From the NCBI GenBank assembly GCA_949825065.1, contig OX463842.1:34898480-34962479 (forward strand): a stretch of DNA of 64,000 nucleotides, written 5' to 3'. The notes under the pieces were generated by a model. The model was not told where the DNA came from, ran no database searches, and saw only the letters and a program-made list of their open reading frames with translations. Source of the stretch: Odontocerum albicorne (taxonomy: Eukaryota; Arthropoda; Insecta; Trichoptera; Odontoceridae). Below, piece after piece: positions 35,193 through 46,371 of this stretch (position 1 is its first letter; every line of letters starts with the position of its first letter). The position numbers were made by a program, and so were the translations under genes.

Positions 35193-36539
35193 GAGGTTGT
35201 AAGTCTTTAATGTGAAAAATGCTTTTATTTTAAGAGTGAATGCTTTATATGATAGCGAAAATATGAAACATATAACTATTTGGGTAATAATTGATTATCT
35301 ATTAAAAAAAATCAGATTTTTCCACCGCTTGAATTTTAATAAAGCATGAGAAATATTCTTAAAAAATTCACCTACTTCCTACATGCTGCTTACAAAGTTA
35401 GTAAAATTTTCATAGAAACTTGGCATTCAATAATAAGCCAGCCAGTCTTTCAATCTTGTTGGAGTTCAGTTTCCAATAATAAGGCTCACTCGTGTACCGA
35501 TGCTCCACACACAGAACGTACCTTTTCCGCATTGGCTTCATGCTTCCCTCGATGGAGAGTATGTTTTGCATTGTGCAAATACTTCGAGACTTTCGATTTT
35601 GCAATAACATGTTATTTCATGTTTACGCGAGCAGTTTTCAAGAAAACTTTGAAGTTCGGTTTGAAAAGAAATATAGCATTTAATGATTTGTAGTTTTTTT
35701 GCATAGAGTTTTGATGGAAATATGTGAATTATTTGAATATTTGTACTACGAAGTTCAGTAAAAAAAACACTTCATTAAATTTTTTTTAAAGTTTTTGTTA
35801 AAATAAACTTGGACCATTGCATATTCATCAAGTATAGGCACACAAACTTTCCTTATGTAAAAAAATAAAGCATCGTAAGTTAAAGATTTATGTTAAAAAA
35901 TATTTTCATACCTTTGACACACACATGACAGGATGAATGGCAAATTAAGTAATGGAGTAAGGATGTTTTAGGTTTAAAGATATGGTGGAGTAAATATTTA
36001 TATTCAATTTTTTTAATGGAAAATAATTATCCTGTGAGAATCCTTTGGTGGTAGTAATGCATTTCTATTAAGCTGACTTTACCCATTTATATCTGTATCT
36101 GATACAAAAATATTTCCCGTACTTAGTGCTTTGAAACAAGAAATTTATGTTCATATACATCACATTATTGAACCACATTTGTTAATTGATACAATATTAA
36201 CATAACGTTCTGAAATAATTAAGAAAACATCGCATCACCTTGTATTCCGTATATGGAATAATTTTTTGTAGATGGAAATAAACTATGAAATATCAATTTA
36301 ACTCGCTTGATATTTTTGCACTTATATAATTGAGATAGGTTTGTTCGATATTTTAAATAAACCCCATATTTGAGATATTTTTGCATATATAAGATTACGT
36401 TCACATATGGATCCTGAATTTCGATATAAATCTTTAAAAGTTTGCTTTTTCAAGTTTGGTTTTAATTTTCAAATATATTTATGTTTCTCAGATAGCCATA
36501 TGTAGACATGAGATTCGTTTGATTTTTAATATACCTTAG
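35193..36539. other. Unassigned; 115-codon frame not supported
   Basis: A + frame at 35346-35693 is the longest in this interval and its 3' half is less AT-rich, but two other frames overlap it and no domain or conserved pattern is visible. No repeat family recognised. Confidence 0.3.
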
Positions 36540-36800
36540 CGGGGCATGAGAGAAAAAATCAGCGTTATGCATAATGTACGCACGTCAAAGGCGTCTCAAA
36601 GCATGGGTGAAAAAACACGGCATGGAGGTGGTTGCGAATCCAACCCGCTCCATGCATCGTGAATTAATAATATGGAGAAGGTCTCTGCTTTCCCCGGCTT
36701 TGCTTTGCCAATGGGATGACAGTGTGGCCATATTTTCTACGGGGAGAGAAAATGGATTACTGAACTTCATCCCCTTACTATGGAGATTTGTCATTTTCAA
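36540..36800. promoter_or_regulatory. Candidate conserved non-coding island
   Basis: GC is clearly above the flanks, with open frames of 78 (+) and 71 (-) codons in opposite directions and no domain in either, so neither can be preferred. The coexistence of two frames more likely reflects composition. It is repeat-free. Confidence 0.25.
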
Positions 36801-36837
36801 TTTCCATTGAAGATCTTTTTATTTTACATAAACACTC

Positions 36838-37045
36838 ACCATGAGGTGGTTTGGGCATGTTAAGCGGAGGAGTAGCGAAATACCGAGCAAAATTTATAAT
36901 GCAAGCACAAGTGGGAGTCGTAGTAGATCACGATCGAGATTTAGAAAAAAAGAGAAGTCCGAGAAACAAGAAGCTATGTGAGAAGACATATAAATATAAA
37001 GGAGGCATTATGTCGTGAAAAGAAAGCTCGGAGGTCTATTCTTCT
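36838..37045 (+). mobile_element. LINE-A 3' fragment
   Basis: Reads MRWFGHVKRRSSEIPSKIYN, then an RS-rich variant of the G-R-x-R-x-R segment, stops, and remnants of the C-terminal end. The RWFGH motif is exact. It is broken by stops and lacks everything upstream. Confidence 0.7.
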
Positions 37046-37061
37046 TCTTCCCAGTGTCATG

Positions 37062-37211
37062 TCAGATCCCCCCGACGTTGAATATCACCTGAGAGTAGGC
37101 ATCTTTGTCTCCGGCAGCCCGAAAAAGATCCCCAACGCTCCTTATACCAGCCCAATCACGTATATTGCGGAGCCAGGTGATTTGCCTCCTGCCAACAGGT
37201 CTATGGTGTGA
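37062..37211 (-). mobile_element. Non-LTR retrotransposon C-terminal fragment (LINE-D)
   Basis: On the - strand about 48 codons are open to a stop at 37064-37062 and read GRRQITWLRNIRDW, then LFRAAGDK and AYSQVIFNV. This W-L-R-N-(I/L)-R-x-W / L-F-R-x-A pattern is the C-terminal end of another insect RT lineage, distinct from LINE-A, B and C. The open frame and lack of internal stops suggest a younger insertion than most. It abuts the + strand LINE-A fragment in opposite orientation. Confidence 0.7.
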
Positions 37212-37374
37212 TTATATTAGTATATGAAATACGAATTTACATGTGAAGAAATAAGAGTCAGAATTATTCTTGCACAATATTGTAATACACTCTCGTTGAA
37301 TAAAGTAAAACCTCGCGAATTTATGGACATGTTAACATAAAAATGCTAACGAGGCGTTAAGTGACGAGACCCCT

Positions 37375-37458
37375 ATTAAAACATTTGCTTCAAACCTGAA
37401 TCTACAACTCTTGCGCTGGAAGACAGGAGACTTACCAACTAGGTTACGGAAGTCATCT
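37375..37458 (-). mobile_element. SINE head fragment
   Basis: In plus reading: GCTTCAAACCTGAATCTACAACTCTTGCGCTGGAAGACAGGAGACTTACCAACTAGGTTACGGAAGTC, a reverse-complement tRNA-like head. The body is not recognisable. Confidence 0.65.
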
Positions 37459-38049
37459 TTCTAGCATGGAACTTCAATTTCTCAACATTGTCTCTAGATT
37501 CCACAACCGCCTTACAACATCGTCGGTGTAGGTTTTCTTAACTATCCCCACTGATTTTTTTCTTTTTTCAATATTTTGTGATAAAGTTTCATCATTTTGT
37601 GATGTTGATGGTAAATTTTTTTTTATCATGATGATTAAATATGTGGTACCGTTTAGTGATATTGAACTAACCTAATAGTCTCTTTATGACTTCTTTTACG
37701 AAGAACCGTTTTGAATTTTGTTCTAAAAGCCTCAATATTTTTTTTCCGTACGTAGCTCTAAAAATGGACTGATTCAATAAACAGGTTTAGCACAGAATGT
37801 CAAAAAAAATTGACTTAGTACCTCTATTTGACTTAATGACTCGGTTCAACACTGAGATGGAAGATTTGAATGTTGGATCTCATATTTCGGGAGCGGTATC
37901 ATAAATATAGATCATCATAGATTTTTTGGGTTTGAAAATCATAGAATTTTTGGAAAGTACTCGTACAATGTTTATAGAAAGGTTTTTAGACTCATTTTAC
38001 GGCTCCAAGTTTAAAAACGTCATTTCTACCGCATTGTATCAAACTTTCC

Positions 38050-38242
38050 TTGTATACTATACAACCTGGCGGCTTATTGTTATGTGGCAATATCTTCCAA
38101 CCAACCAGAAATATGTTAAAGAGGCTTTAAAAGAAAACCAGACTGGAATCCTTCTTGAAAAAATCTGGGTTCCAATCGGAATCAAACCGGCAACTTCTCA
38201 GTTGGTAGATAAGCACCTTAACGACAAGTCTACGGAGTTCGT
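38050..38242 (-). mobile_element. SINE-1 copy, full length
   Basis: Complete reverse-complement copy: tail ACAACCTGGCGGCTTATTG and TGTGGCAATATCTTCCAACCAACCAGAAA; body AGAGGCTTTAAAAG, CCAGACTGGAATCC; head ATCGGAATCAAACCGGCAACTTCTCAG and AGTCTACGGAGTTCG. A 114-codon frame crossing it is an artefact. Confidence 0.85.
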
Positions 38243-38284
38243 ATATATCATAGAGTTTCAAACTTCTTAGCGGATTTGAATAAG

Positions 38285-38660
38285 TAACGTACATGCATGA
38301 ATACATACTATCGCGCCATGTGTCTTTTGAGACAAGCATATATAAGAGTATTACAACAAATCTCCACACCTTTCTATCCACGTACACAGGTCTTGACTTG
38401 TCTACATCATGTGCATCGTCATGCGTGCTGTTCTATTTGTAATACGTTTTAACATTCCCTCAGTTAAAATTTTTCCAACTATCTCCTTTCTCAGTTTCCT
38501 CGGTCCACCTCTTACTTGCTTTCAATTTATTTCACACATACTCGTATACGAGTATCTCGTTTGTAAGTTTTTCTAAACTTATTCTCATAATGTGGCTAAA
38601 TCATCTCAAGATTCGTTTTTTAATTCTACTAAAAATATCCGTCTATATCAAATAGTTATC
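38285..38660 (-). mobile_element. LINE-A 3' fragment, long
   Basis: On the - strand the path reads D-I-F-S-R-I-K-K-R-I-L-R, a stop in place of the tryptophan, then F-S-H-I-M-R, S-L-E-K-L-T-N-E-I, and later VDRKVWRFVV, followed by the 3' tail. A palindrome-like ACTCGTATACGAGT lies in it (about 38541-38554). Broken by stops and frameshifts. Confidence 0.7.
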
Positions 38661-39229
38661 GTTTAACATGTATTACTTAACGTACTCTATCACACTATTA
38701 CTATAATATATTTAAAAAATATATAAAATATTATTTTGACAAAATTATTTTTTTCGATGAAAACAAATATATAAAAGGAAACATAAATATTTTAAAATTT
38801 ATAACTTATTATATAAATTTTAGATTTTCTTGGAAAAAGCAATTACAAGCGAATCACACCATAATAAAATTCAGCGAAGTAAATAAACACATTCCCGTCA
38901 AATCGGGAGCCGGTGTCACCCGTGGGCTGAGTTTCAGATTTCCATTTATATTAGATTTGATTGTACGGACAAACAGGCTGCGTGGCTGCGTGTCCTCCCC
39001 GGATACGTCTAGTCGTATCACGTAACTTTTGCTGTTTATTCGCATATAGAACATTTTAATATGAGACAAACTTCAAAATGGCTGACGAACGCGACGCTGA
39101 AAAGCACAGCGGGAATAGATGCTCTTCACAGGTCCGTCCTTAGGTGCCGTATTGTAACTATATTGTTTCGTTTATGACTTGGAGCAAAACACCCTGTAGG
39201 ATAGTGAAAATTCGAAAATTAACGATAAA
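38661..39229. other. Unassigned sequence
   Basis: AT-rich up to about 38860, then a mixed patch (38860-39130) with GGGAGCCGGTGTCACCCGTGGGC and a 71-codon - frame (38854-39069) without motif. Confidence 0.3.
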
Positions 39230-39490
39230 ACTACCAATTACCAGCGACATGAGGTCGCGAAGGTTACCATAGATGGGCCATGTAAGCAGATCTCAGTCGA
39301 TAATGTCAACAAGGTTGTTGTGTATGCCTATCAAAACGGAAGAAGATTACACAACAGACCGAGACATTGACTTTTAGACACCGTGCAGCAGGATTTAAGA
39401 GGCTTGGAGGGAATGGGGAGTGATTCATTGACTTGTAAAAAAAATTGTCAGGGAGGCAAAAGCTCTGTGTGAGCTCTGTGAGATAGGTAG
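39230..39490 (+). mobile_element. Non-LTR retrotransposon C-terminal fragment (LINE-E)
   Basis: Plus-strand frames give R-S-R-R-L-P then W/M-G-H-V-S-R, LDTVQQDLRGLEG and VREAKALCEL. The L-D-x-V-x-x-D-L / A-K-x-L pattern is typical of the extreme C-terminus of another insect RT lineage. Frames switch several times, so it is dead. Confidence 0.55.
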
Positions 39491-40890
39491 GGTATTATTT
39501 TATTACACTTTCGATGTGTTATATAAATGACTTAGCCAACTCCTTACCATGTACCTTTTTCCCAATGGTATTAAGAAGTGTGTGTATGAAAAAAAAAATG
39601 AACAGGAGTCGAAGCTTAGTCGAAGCATCCCGAGATAGAAGAGAAGCGTCCTACTAATAAGGTAAATACTAGTAAGGTAACAGAGTTGGCAATGAAGACT
39701 GATTTTACTAATATTTGAAAAACATTTTCTTAAGTTCCAAAAGTCCTATATTTAAGATAGCTCTTAACATATGTGGAAATGTCATTGGAATTCTTTAAAA
39801 AAGTCCTGATAGAAATGCCAATGTTCATGAATGAAATATAAAAATCAGATTAATACATAGAACCAATGTTTTTGAGAGATACACATATATTAAGGGACGG
39901 TTCTAACACAAGTGCTAGTGATATTGGACAAAAACTCAGGGAAAAGTCTTGGTATCCTGTTGGATGCATGAAGGAAGGCATATGATGAAGTAGAGTAAAA
40001 AGTAAAGCACTTACAAAATGTTGAGAGCATGACCTTCGTTAAGAAAAAGTCAAAAGGTAAGCCAAGTTATGGCAAATTTTGTAAATTAAATAGAAATAGC
40101 AAAAAAGAATTATGTGAAAAGATCGTTTGCAAGTAAACCAGTGTTTTTAATGTCTAAATATTACAATTTTTATCGGATTAAAAGAACCTTTATTGAAAAT
40201 TATACTAATTAATTTTTGTTCCATATTAGCTCTAATTTTTATGAACTGTACTGAAGGGTTTGTATTTTTTATTAATCCTTAAGAAGGACCTGGGTCTTAA
40301 CTTAATATAGAACATTCATATAAGGTTGTCTGTTTTCGAGGTGTAATGTATATTTTATGATATACGCGCTGACACTTGGAGGAAAAAATAACATAAAAAC
40401 CGCCTTAAATAAATGATAATTGTCAAGGTGTGTCAGTGAAGCTGAGCACTCCAACCCACCCCTACTTGAGCGAGGAGCCATGTTGAATTATTTATCTATT
40501 TTTCAAAACAGCATCTCTCCTTGGCGAAAGCCGCTTTTTTCATTGGTAAATACTTCAACTTGGATTAGGTGTTTCATTTTCAGGTTTCGTTCAGTTTCAG
40601 GATCAGAAGAAAAAAATACTATGGAATAACATTTTCACGAAGGCTGCACAATCTTGAAAATCAGTATTTTATTTAATACTCACTGAAATATTTCTAAAAA
40701 TGATATTCATGTACAGGGAGAATTTTGTAAGGCTAATTCAAATTGATAAGAAATAAAAACAAACTCGTAAGCTCCTGGTGACGGAGAATGAGCAAGGCCG
40801 AAAGAGTGTGAAAGAATATAATGAAAGAAGTAAATACTTAAGCAGATTTGTTGGGGTTTAGAGCGAAAATTCTTCATCTCTATTATCCTA
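39491..40890. other. Unassigned sequence
   Basis: Contains a small duplicated phrase (GTCGAAGCTTAGTCGAAGCATC at about 39608; ACTAATAAGGTAAATACTAGTAAGGTAA at about 39653). A 69-codon + frame at 40420-40629 sits in a slightly GC-richer patch, without motif. Confidence 0.35.
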
Positions 40891-40974
40891 TTATTTGCTA
40901 TTGATATTTTTTTTTTGCTTCAAAGCTTTATTTTATTTGCTATTGGTATTTTTTTTGCTTTAAAACTTTATTTT
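40891..40974. repeat. 42-bp tandem duplication
   Basis: Two adjacent copies of a unit starting TTATTTGCTATTG(A/G)TATT and ending near GCTT(C/T)AAA(G/A)CTTTATTT. A local slippage event. Confidence 0.8.
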
Positions 40975-41244
40975 AATATCAGCTCCATAACGTTCGCATA
41001 AATATCATATCCATTTTGAATCAATATTTATTTTTAGATTTCAACTTTTGATATACTTCTATTATTTTTTTAAGACTACCGATAAATTTAGTTTTTTGAG
41101 GATCCTGAAAATCGTCTCAATTTAACGATTGTCATTTTTTATAAGAGATATCAAGAATTTCATTTAAATCCAACAAAACAATATTTTATAAAATGTAATT
41201 CCAACAAGCATTCACTGTAGAAAAGTTAAATTTATCTTCATAGT

Positions 41245-41345
41245 TGGTCGATTAGTGGTGGGGGTGTATCTTGACTGGGAGGATCAGGAACTCAAACCTT
41301 TTGATAGCTTTTCTCTCAAATGTATTTTTTTCAACATTGTCCTGA
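41245..41345 (+). mobile_element. tRNA-like SINE, second head type
   Basis: TTAGTGGTGGGGGTGTATCTTGACTGGGAGGATCAGGAACTCAAACC followed by CTTTTCTCTCAAATGTATTTTTTTCAACATTG matches 48755-48845 by eye. The GTATC...GGGAGG...CTCAAACC layout resembles a tRNA-Asp/Gly-type head and differs from SINE-1/2. Confidence 0.5.
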
Positions 41346-42879
41346 CATATGTAATTTCAGAATATATGTACAAACTATGTATAAATATATCAATAAACCT
41401 ATATTGATTTATTTTTATTTATTTAACAATTTTCAGACACTAATCAACGGAAATTGGGTTTGTTTAATTTAACTAGTAGAAACCTCCAGTTTTTTTATAG
41501 AAACATATAAATAATAAAATAATAATAGATTAAACAACAAAATTAGCTGCATGAATGATGTTCCCAGACGAAGTGTTCGACAATCAGTAATCGAAACACC
41601 CTCAAGTATCGGCATTATTGCCACTAGAGAAACTTGTAGGTAGAAACAATTTGCAAAATAGTTGCGGTATGAATGTCTCGAATGTTTGTCGTTAGCGATG
41701 TGAGCACAGATTATCCTATACAAGCAATTCTGATGCTCTTCAGTAGGGGCTGTCGCGTTGTTCATCCCCTCATTCCATAGTACAGAACACTACAGTTCCT
41801 TTGAATGGTTTAACGAAAAAATAATCGATATTTTATTCCATAAAGGAAAATGCATAAAATAAGATTGTTAAACAAATATTATATATTTAAACATAAAACA
41901 ATAGGAGTTAGAAATATACACATACGATACGATACGTGAATTGAAATCGCACTTTGCGATAACGTCTTACGCAGCATTTCTGGTGTCAGTTGTGGATAGT
42001 CAATATTTTTATTTTCTCACGTTCAGATCTTATATATGGTAGATGTTTTTTTTAATGTATGAAAGCAAATATAATTAGAAGACGCTTTAAAGGATGCTGT
42101 GATGGAATCAAGAAGCATATATTTCAGTTATAATGCATGTCATTGTACTCAAGCGAACTTTGAGAAAATTACACGCTCAGAGGTTTAAAATAACTCAAAT
42201 TAAGTATACTCCGAAATATTTAAATCAACAATAAATTGTAATTGTTTAGAGATGTTTCCTAGGGCTGTTTGTCAGGTTTGATGCCCTTCCGAGGCAAGAC
42301 TTCTAGTAAATACATGAGCATATGGTGCGAACTTGATTATAAGATTACAATCAAGTGGAGAATAGGGTTAGTGATTACATAAATGTTAATTGTCATAATA
42401 AATGGATGGTCTGAATAAAATATTTATTCGTTTCTATTATATTTTTATTTGTTTTTTTCAATATTGTTTTATTATATATTTACAAAAATCAGTACATGTT
42501 TTTTCCTTATATATTTTTACATAGCTTGTGTTGCGTTACACACCATTTTTACTTGCTGTAAAAATAAAATTTAATAAAGGTATTCATAAATAATTAATTT
42601 TGGTACTTATTTACTTTTATATCAAAGGTAGACTTGTTTTGAACACTGGAATAATATAAAAAAAATAATCCATTCAAAACAGGAAGAAACAAATACGTCA
42701 AAATCAGTCAGTTCTTATATCTAGAGTAAATAATACTTTTCCAACCACTGAGATTAATTTTATGTGAGCCCTACAAGATTCATTAAAAAAACCACATTAG
42801 TTCAATTATAGTTAATTAAAATGAAAAAGGTTAAGTTAATTTTACTTATTATTAACAATTAAACCATTTTGTGTCTCGG
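41346..42879. other. Unassigned; 98-codon - frame not supported
   Basis: A - strand frame at 41469-41765 begins MNNATAPTEEHQ and has a hydrophobic C-terminal half, in sequence that is less AT-rich than usual. I cannot match it to a family, and there is no supporting exon nearby. The rest is AT-rich. Confidence 0.3.
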
Positions 42880-43160
42880 ACTTTTGGTCTGACGTAAGCT
42901 CACGCTTTGTTCTAGCTACTCCATACAGGATTCAGGGTTTTGGAGTAGTTTATTTACTTGCCCACTTTGATTAAAGCCCTGGAGATGAGCATTAGTGCTA
43001 TTAGGTAGCGGCGCCACAATGCGAACACGCTGCTCGACGGTACATTGTTATATCCGATTAATTCGGAGTTAGGTAAAACTGAGGACGAAATAAGAAGGTA
43101 AACTAATTTTCCTAAACGCTCCACGGCATACGAACGCTAAGTGGGACGCTACTCAAACAT
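42880..43160. promoter_or_regulatory. Candidate non-coding island
   Basis: GC-richer block with GGTAGCGGCGCCACAATGCG at about 43002, no long frame, and none of the repeat families named here. Either regulatory DNA or an unrecognised repeat; the base composition is the only evidence. Confidence 0.2.
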
Positions 43161-44339
43161 TGTTGTTTCTAGTGGAGACCACTTTGAGTAATGAAGAGTG
43201 ATTTAAGACACAAGAATGTCTTAATTATTTTTAAGATACAAAAGTAGACATAAAAAGCAATATGAATAATTTTCACAGTTTCTACATTGGTCACAGTGCA
43301 AAAGTTATTCAAACCAAAACAAAATAATCAAGAAATGTCAGCTGTTATACCGGAAAAATAAAAATGCTTTAAATCAAGTTTTGAATACTGAATTTTTAAC
43401 AGTTTTCATTTATGAATTTTATAGTTTCTTGTATCATTATTGATAATGCACTAAATTGTATAAATTATTAGTAATGCAAGGAATTCTATATTCAAATCAT
43501 GTTTTAGAGTAGCCTTATTTTTTCAATATTATTTTAACAGCTGTCACGTCTTGACATGAATATAAGATATGAATTGAGATTGACAGATAATGTATTCATT
43601 AAGAATATACGATTTTACTGTTTATCAGTCAAATATAAATATCAAGAACTTCAAATTAATTTAAAACACATTTTCTAAAGTTTTTATTTAGTTCCGTTAC
43701 TATTGACAGAAAATTAATAGTTATTCTAATAATTGGGAACTTCATATTGTGGTCACATTTTGTCTTATTTTTCGAATACTTTCGAGCAACTCCAAAGAAA
43801 AGGAAGAGAAGAGCATTAGACATGTAAGCCTATATATAGGCTGTGCAAGAAATACAATGTTTATTTGGATTTAAAAAAGGAAACGTTTCTTTTACTTTAC
43901 TCTTCTTGCAACCCTCCTCTTTTAGATTGGGGCTGAAAAGTTACGAAGACCCTCTGTGTGACGCCACATTTCTTTCATGAGGTCAACACAAAATTTTGCT
44001 GACATATATCATCCGCTTGTTTACTACATACACATTTTCCTAGAAATCTACAATACATTCTGGTATGCGGACGACATGCTCAAGTCACTGCTATGATACT
44101 TATCAATCCTTGTTAGTAAGGCTTTTAAGAGTGTAAAAGTAACACGTATATAAATAATTGTTAATATTAAATAGCATATTTTTGTAGATGTAAAACGTAA
44201 AGCAGGTTTGCGTCAAACTTGTATTTATTCAACGCCGTATGAAATTATTATTATAGGCTGCCTGTGGAACTGAGAGAATTTCATCTCCTTGATGATTTGT
44301 AAACTCTCATGATTGATCAAGATTGTCAATACATCCTGA
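43161..44339. other. AT-rich stretch, nothing supported
   Basis: No gene or named repeat. A patch at 43900-44100 is slightly GC-richer. Confidence 0.4.
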
Positions 44340-44825
44340 GGATTGATGACGCTCGTGCGTGTATTGGTTTCCTAATTGCAAGCTGTTGCATATCAGCAAG
44401 CACACATATTTCATAAATCACACCTGAAGTTCCGATGGCAAGGCGTTATATACTCGTACAACACGATCACATATGTTCTGTATACTCCAGACCTTTATCG
44501 GGAAGATTTATTTAGCGCTATGTGTTGCCGTTCCAAAATCGTATTTATAATTTATGGAAGAAGACTAATAAGTGACGAAAAAAAAACTCACATTAAATAA
44601 TGTATTAAAGAAGAGTTCGCTGAAATTAACATGACCCATTTTTTACTCAAGTTTTAAATTTTTTTTTCAAATCAATTTCGCTCACTTTACGCTGATGTAC
44701 CATGTAGCCATCTTGTGGATGAAATATGTATGTGCGTTTATTGATTTATTGAGTGTAAGCTGTTGCCCTTCAGCAAACGCAGTCTTGACAGATCAAACTC
44801 AAAGTTGCGATGGTAAGGAGATTAA
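44340..44825 (+). repeat. Diverged direct duplication (about 90 bp, twice)
   Basis: 44360-44447 and 44735-44825 share AAGCTGTTGC, TCAGCAA and AAGTT(C/G)CGATGG(C/T)AAGG in order, at roughly 70% identity by eye. Probably an unnamed repeat present twice. The SINE-1 copy begins immediately after the second copy. Confidence 0.45.
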
Positions 44826-45021
44826 ACTTCTCCGTGGCCTGGTGGTAAGACACTTGTCTGCCGATCCGGAGGTTGCGGGTTCGATCCCCGCTGGAACTCA
44901 GATTTTTTTAAATAGGATTCCAGTCTGGTTAACACTTAGGGCCTATAAAAAACATCTTTATGGTTGGTTGGAAGAGATTGCCACATGGCAATAAACTCGC
45001 CAGATTTAAAAAAAAAAAAAC
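44826..45021 (+). mobile_element. SINE-1, best-preserved copy
   Basis: The head contains TCCGTGGCCTGGTGGTAAGAC (A-box region) and GGGTTCGATCCCCGC (B-box), both nearly canonical for an internal Pol III promoter. The body follows: GGATTCCAGTCTGG, ACATCTTTATGGTTGGTTGGAAG, ATTGCCACATGGCAATAAACTCGCCAG. A 13-base A run ends it. This is probably the youngest SINE here. It is a good reference for the family. The 99-codon frame crossing it is spurious. Confidence 0.85.
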
Positions 45022-45164
45022 TTCCGTGACGATTGGCAGGCTTGCATCTGCTGCAACTTTTCGTTAGGCATAGTTTTATGAAGCGTTTTTTAATATTATA
45101 ATAATCTGATGTAAACATTAATTTATAGAAAAACAAAATGTTCTAAGAGTAGAATCACCAAGGT

Positions 45165-45225
45165 AATGAATCCGCAGGAATCGAACCAGGGCGCCCGCTT
45201 GTTTAGCGTGGCTTGACTAGGTGAA
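45165..45225 (-). mobile_element. tRNA-like SINE head fragment, another type
   Basis: On the - strand: AAGCGGGCGCCCTGGTTCGATTCCTGCGG, a strong B-box, preceded by an anticodon-arm-like CACGCTAAACAAGCG. It cannot be extended to a full cloverleaf acceptor stem, so it is a SINE head or tRNA relic rather than a working tRNA gene. Confidence 0.45.
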
Positions 45226-45844
45226 TTGAATTCACCCACTTGACTGTGTAGATTTGAGTTAAAACGGATAATAATTAAATGACAATTTATATACCGTTAT
45301 TTAGAGAGCAGGCTTTCCAGAAAGTCGCTCTATTTCGGGAATAAATACTTTATTTTCAGGGTAACCAAAAAAAATATTTCAACCTTGGATATAAATTAGT
45401 CATAATATAACCAGACTTTATGCGAAAGGTTTTCATTTATAAATTGAATAGTACAGACAAGAAAATGTAATGAGATATATAAACATCACAAAATATTTAG
45501 ATTTGGTTAACATGGTTACGTTGTATTACTAATGTTTTTTTTTTGTTTTACCACTACTTCTTTTGTCTTTTGTATATGACGTGTAATTAAAAAGGCATTA
45601 CCGCCATTGCGTGTGATGTTGAGTAAACATAACACGGCTGCCACGACACCTTCAAGTTGCTGTTAAATAAATAATTGAGATCGTTCTGATCATTATTTAA
45701 TATTTAATGTTGTTCGGAGAACGTGTTAAGATTGAGACGACATACAATGAATCATTAAATAAATAATTTGTGGTATGTCCGTCAAAAGTGATGGGAAAGA
45801 GATAAAAAAGTCTATGGTTGTAATTCTTTTGACCTGTACATTCA
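45226..45844. other. AT-rich stretch, nothing supported
   Basis: No gene or main-family repeat. Confidence 0.4.
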
Positions 45845-46340
45845 TCATCACCATCACTCCTTGTCTGTATTGTAATGCAGAGAGAAGAGATCTCTACTTT
45901 ATACTATCCTGACATACATGTTTCGTTTCGACCACATCAATATAACTCATCATGTATACTCTTCCATTATAAAGGCTTTTTGTTCTTCCATATTTTACTA
46001 TGTGATTCCTTAGGTCATGTCACGTTTTTGTAAGTCTTTCTAAACTTCTCGTACCTTCTATACTACTCAAATATATTATTTTTGTTAATATTTCGTCATT
46101 CATTCTTTCTACGTGGCTGAACCTTTGCAATACTCTTTTCTTCATCTTAAGCACTGCATCTTCTTTTAATTCACTTTATTTTCTAATGTCATCATTCCTT
46201 ATTCTTTCATACATTGTTTTTTTCACATATTCTACGTAACGCTTTCCTTTCGCTTCGCTTTACATTTATCTTACTTTCATAACTTGTTTGCATATTTTCA
46301 TGTTGGGACCCAGATTGTATAACCCACCATTGACTTTATT
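45845..46340 (-). mobile_element. LINE-A 3' fragment, long, sub-type with altered tail
   Basis: In plus reading: the tail with CATCATCACCATCACTCC, the CCTGACATACATG...CATCAATATAACTCATCATG segment, CTCTTCCATTATAAAGGC, TGTGATTCC...GTCATGTCACGTTTTTGTAAG, ATTCATTCTTTCTACGTGGCTGAACC (reverse of the R-W-F-x-H-V-E-R-M region) and upstream remnants to about 46340. Stops and gaps throughout. Confidence 0.7.
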
Positions 46341-46371
46341 GCCTGCTGCTACTCTTCTTTCAATATCACGC

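Noticed and set aside
35346..35693. 115-codon + frame
   Set aside because: No domain, overlapping frames on both strands, no splice context; kept only as unassigned sequence.
37926..38270. 114-codon + frame
   Set aside because: Its central part is a reverse-oriented SINE-1 copy; the rest has no motif.
44695..44994. 99-codon + frame ending in a LRGLVVRHLSADPEVAGSIPAG-like stretch
   Set aside because: That stretch is simply the SINE tRNA-like head translated; a well-known false protein signal.
45165..45225. Possible functional tRNA gene
   Set aside because: Good B-box, but no pairing acceptor stem or complete cloverleaf could be drawn.
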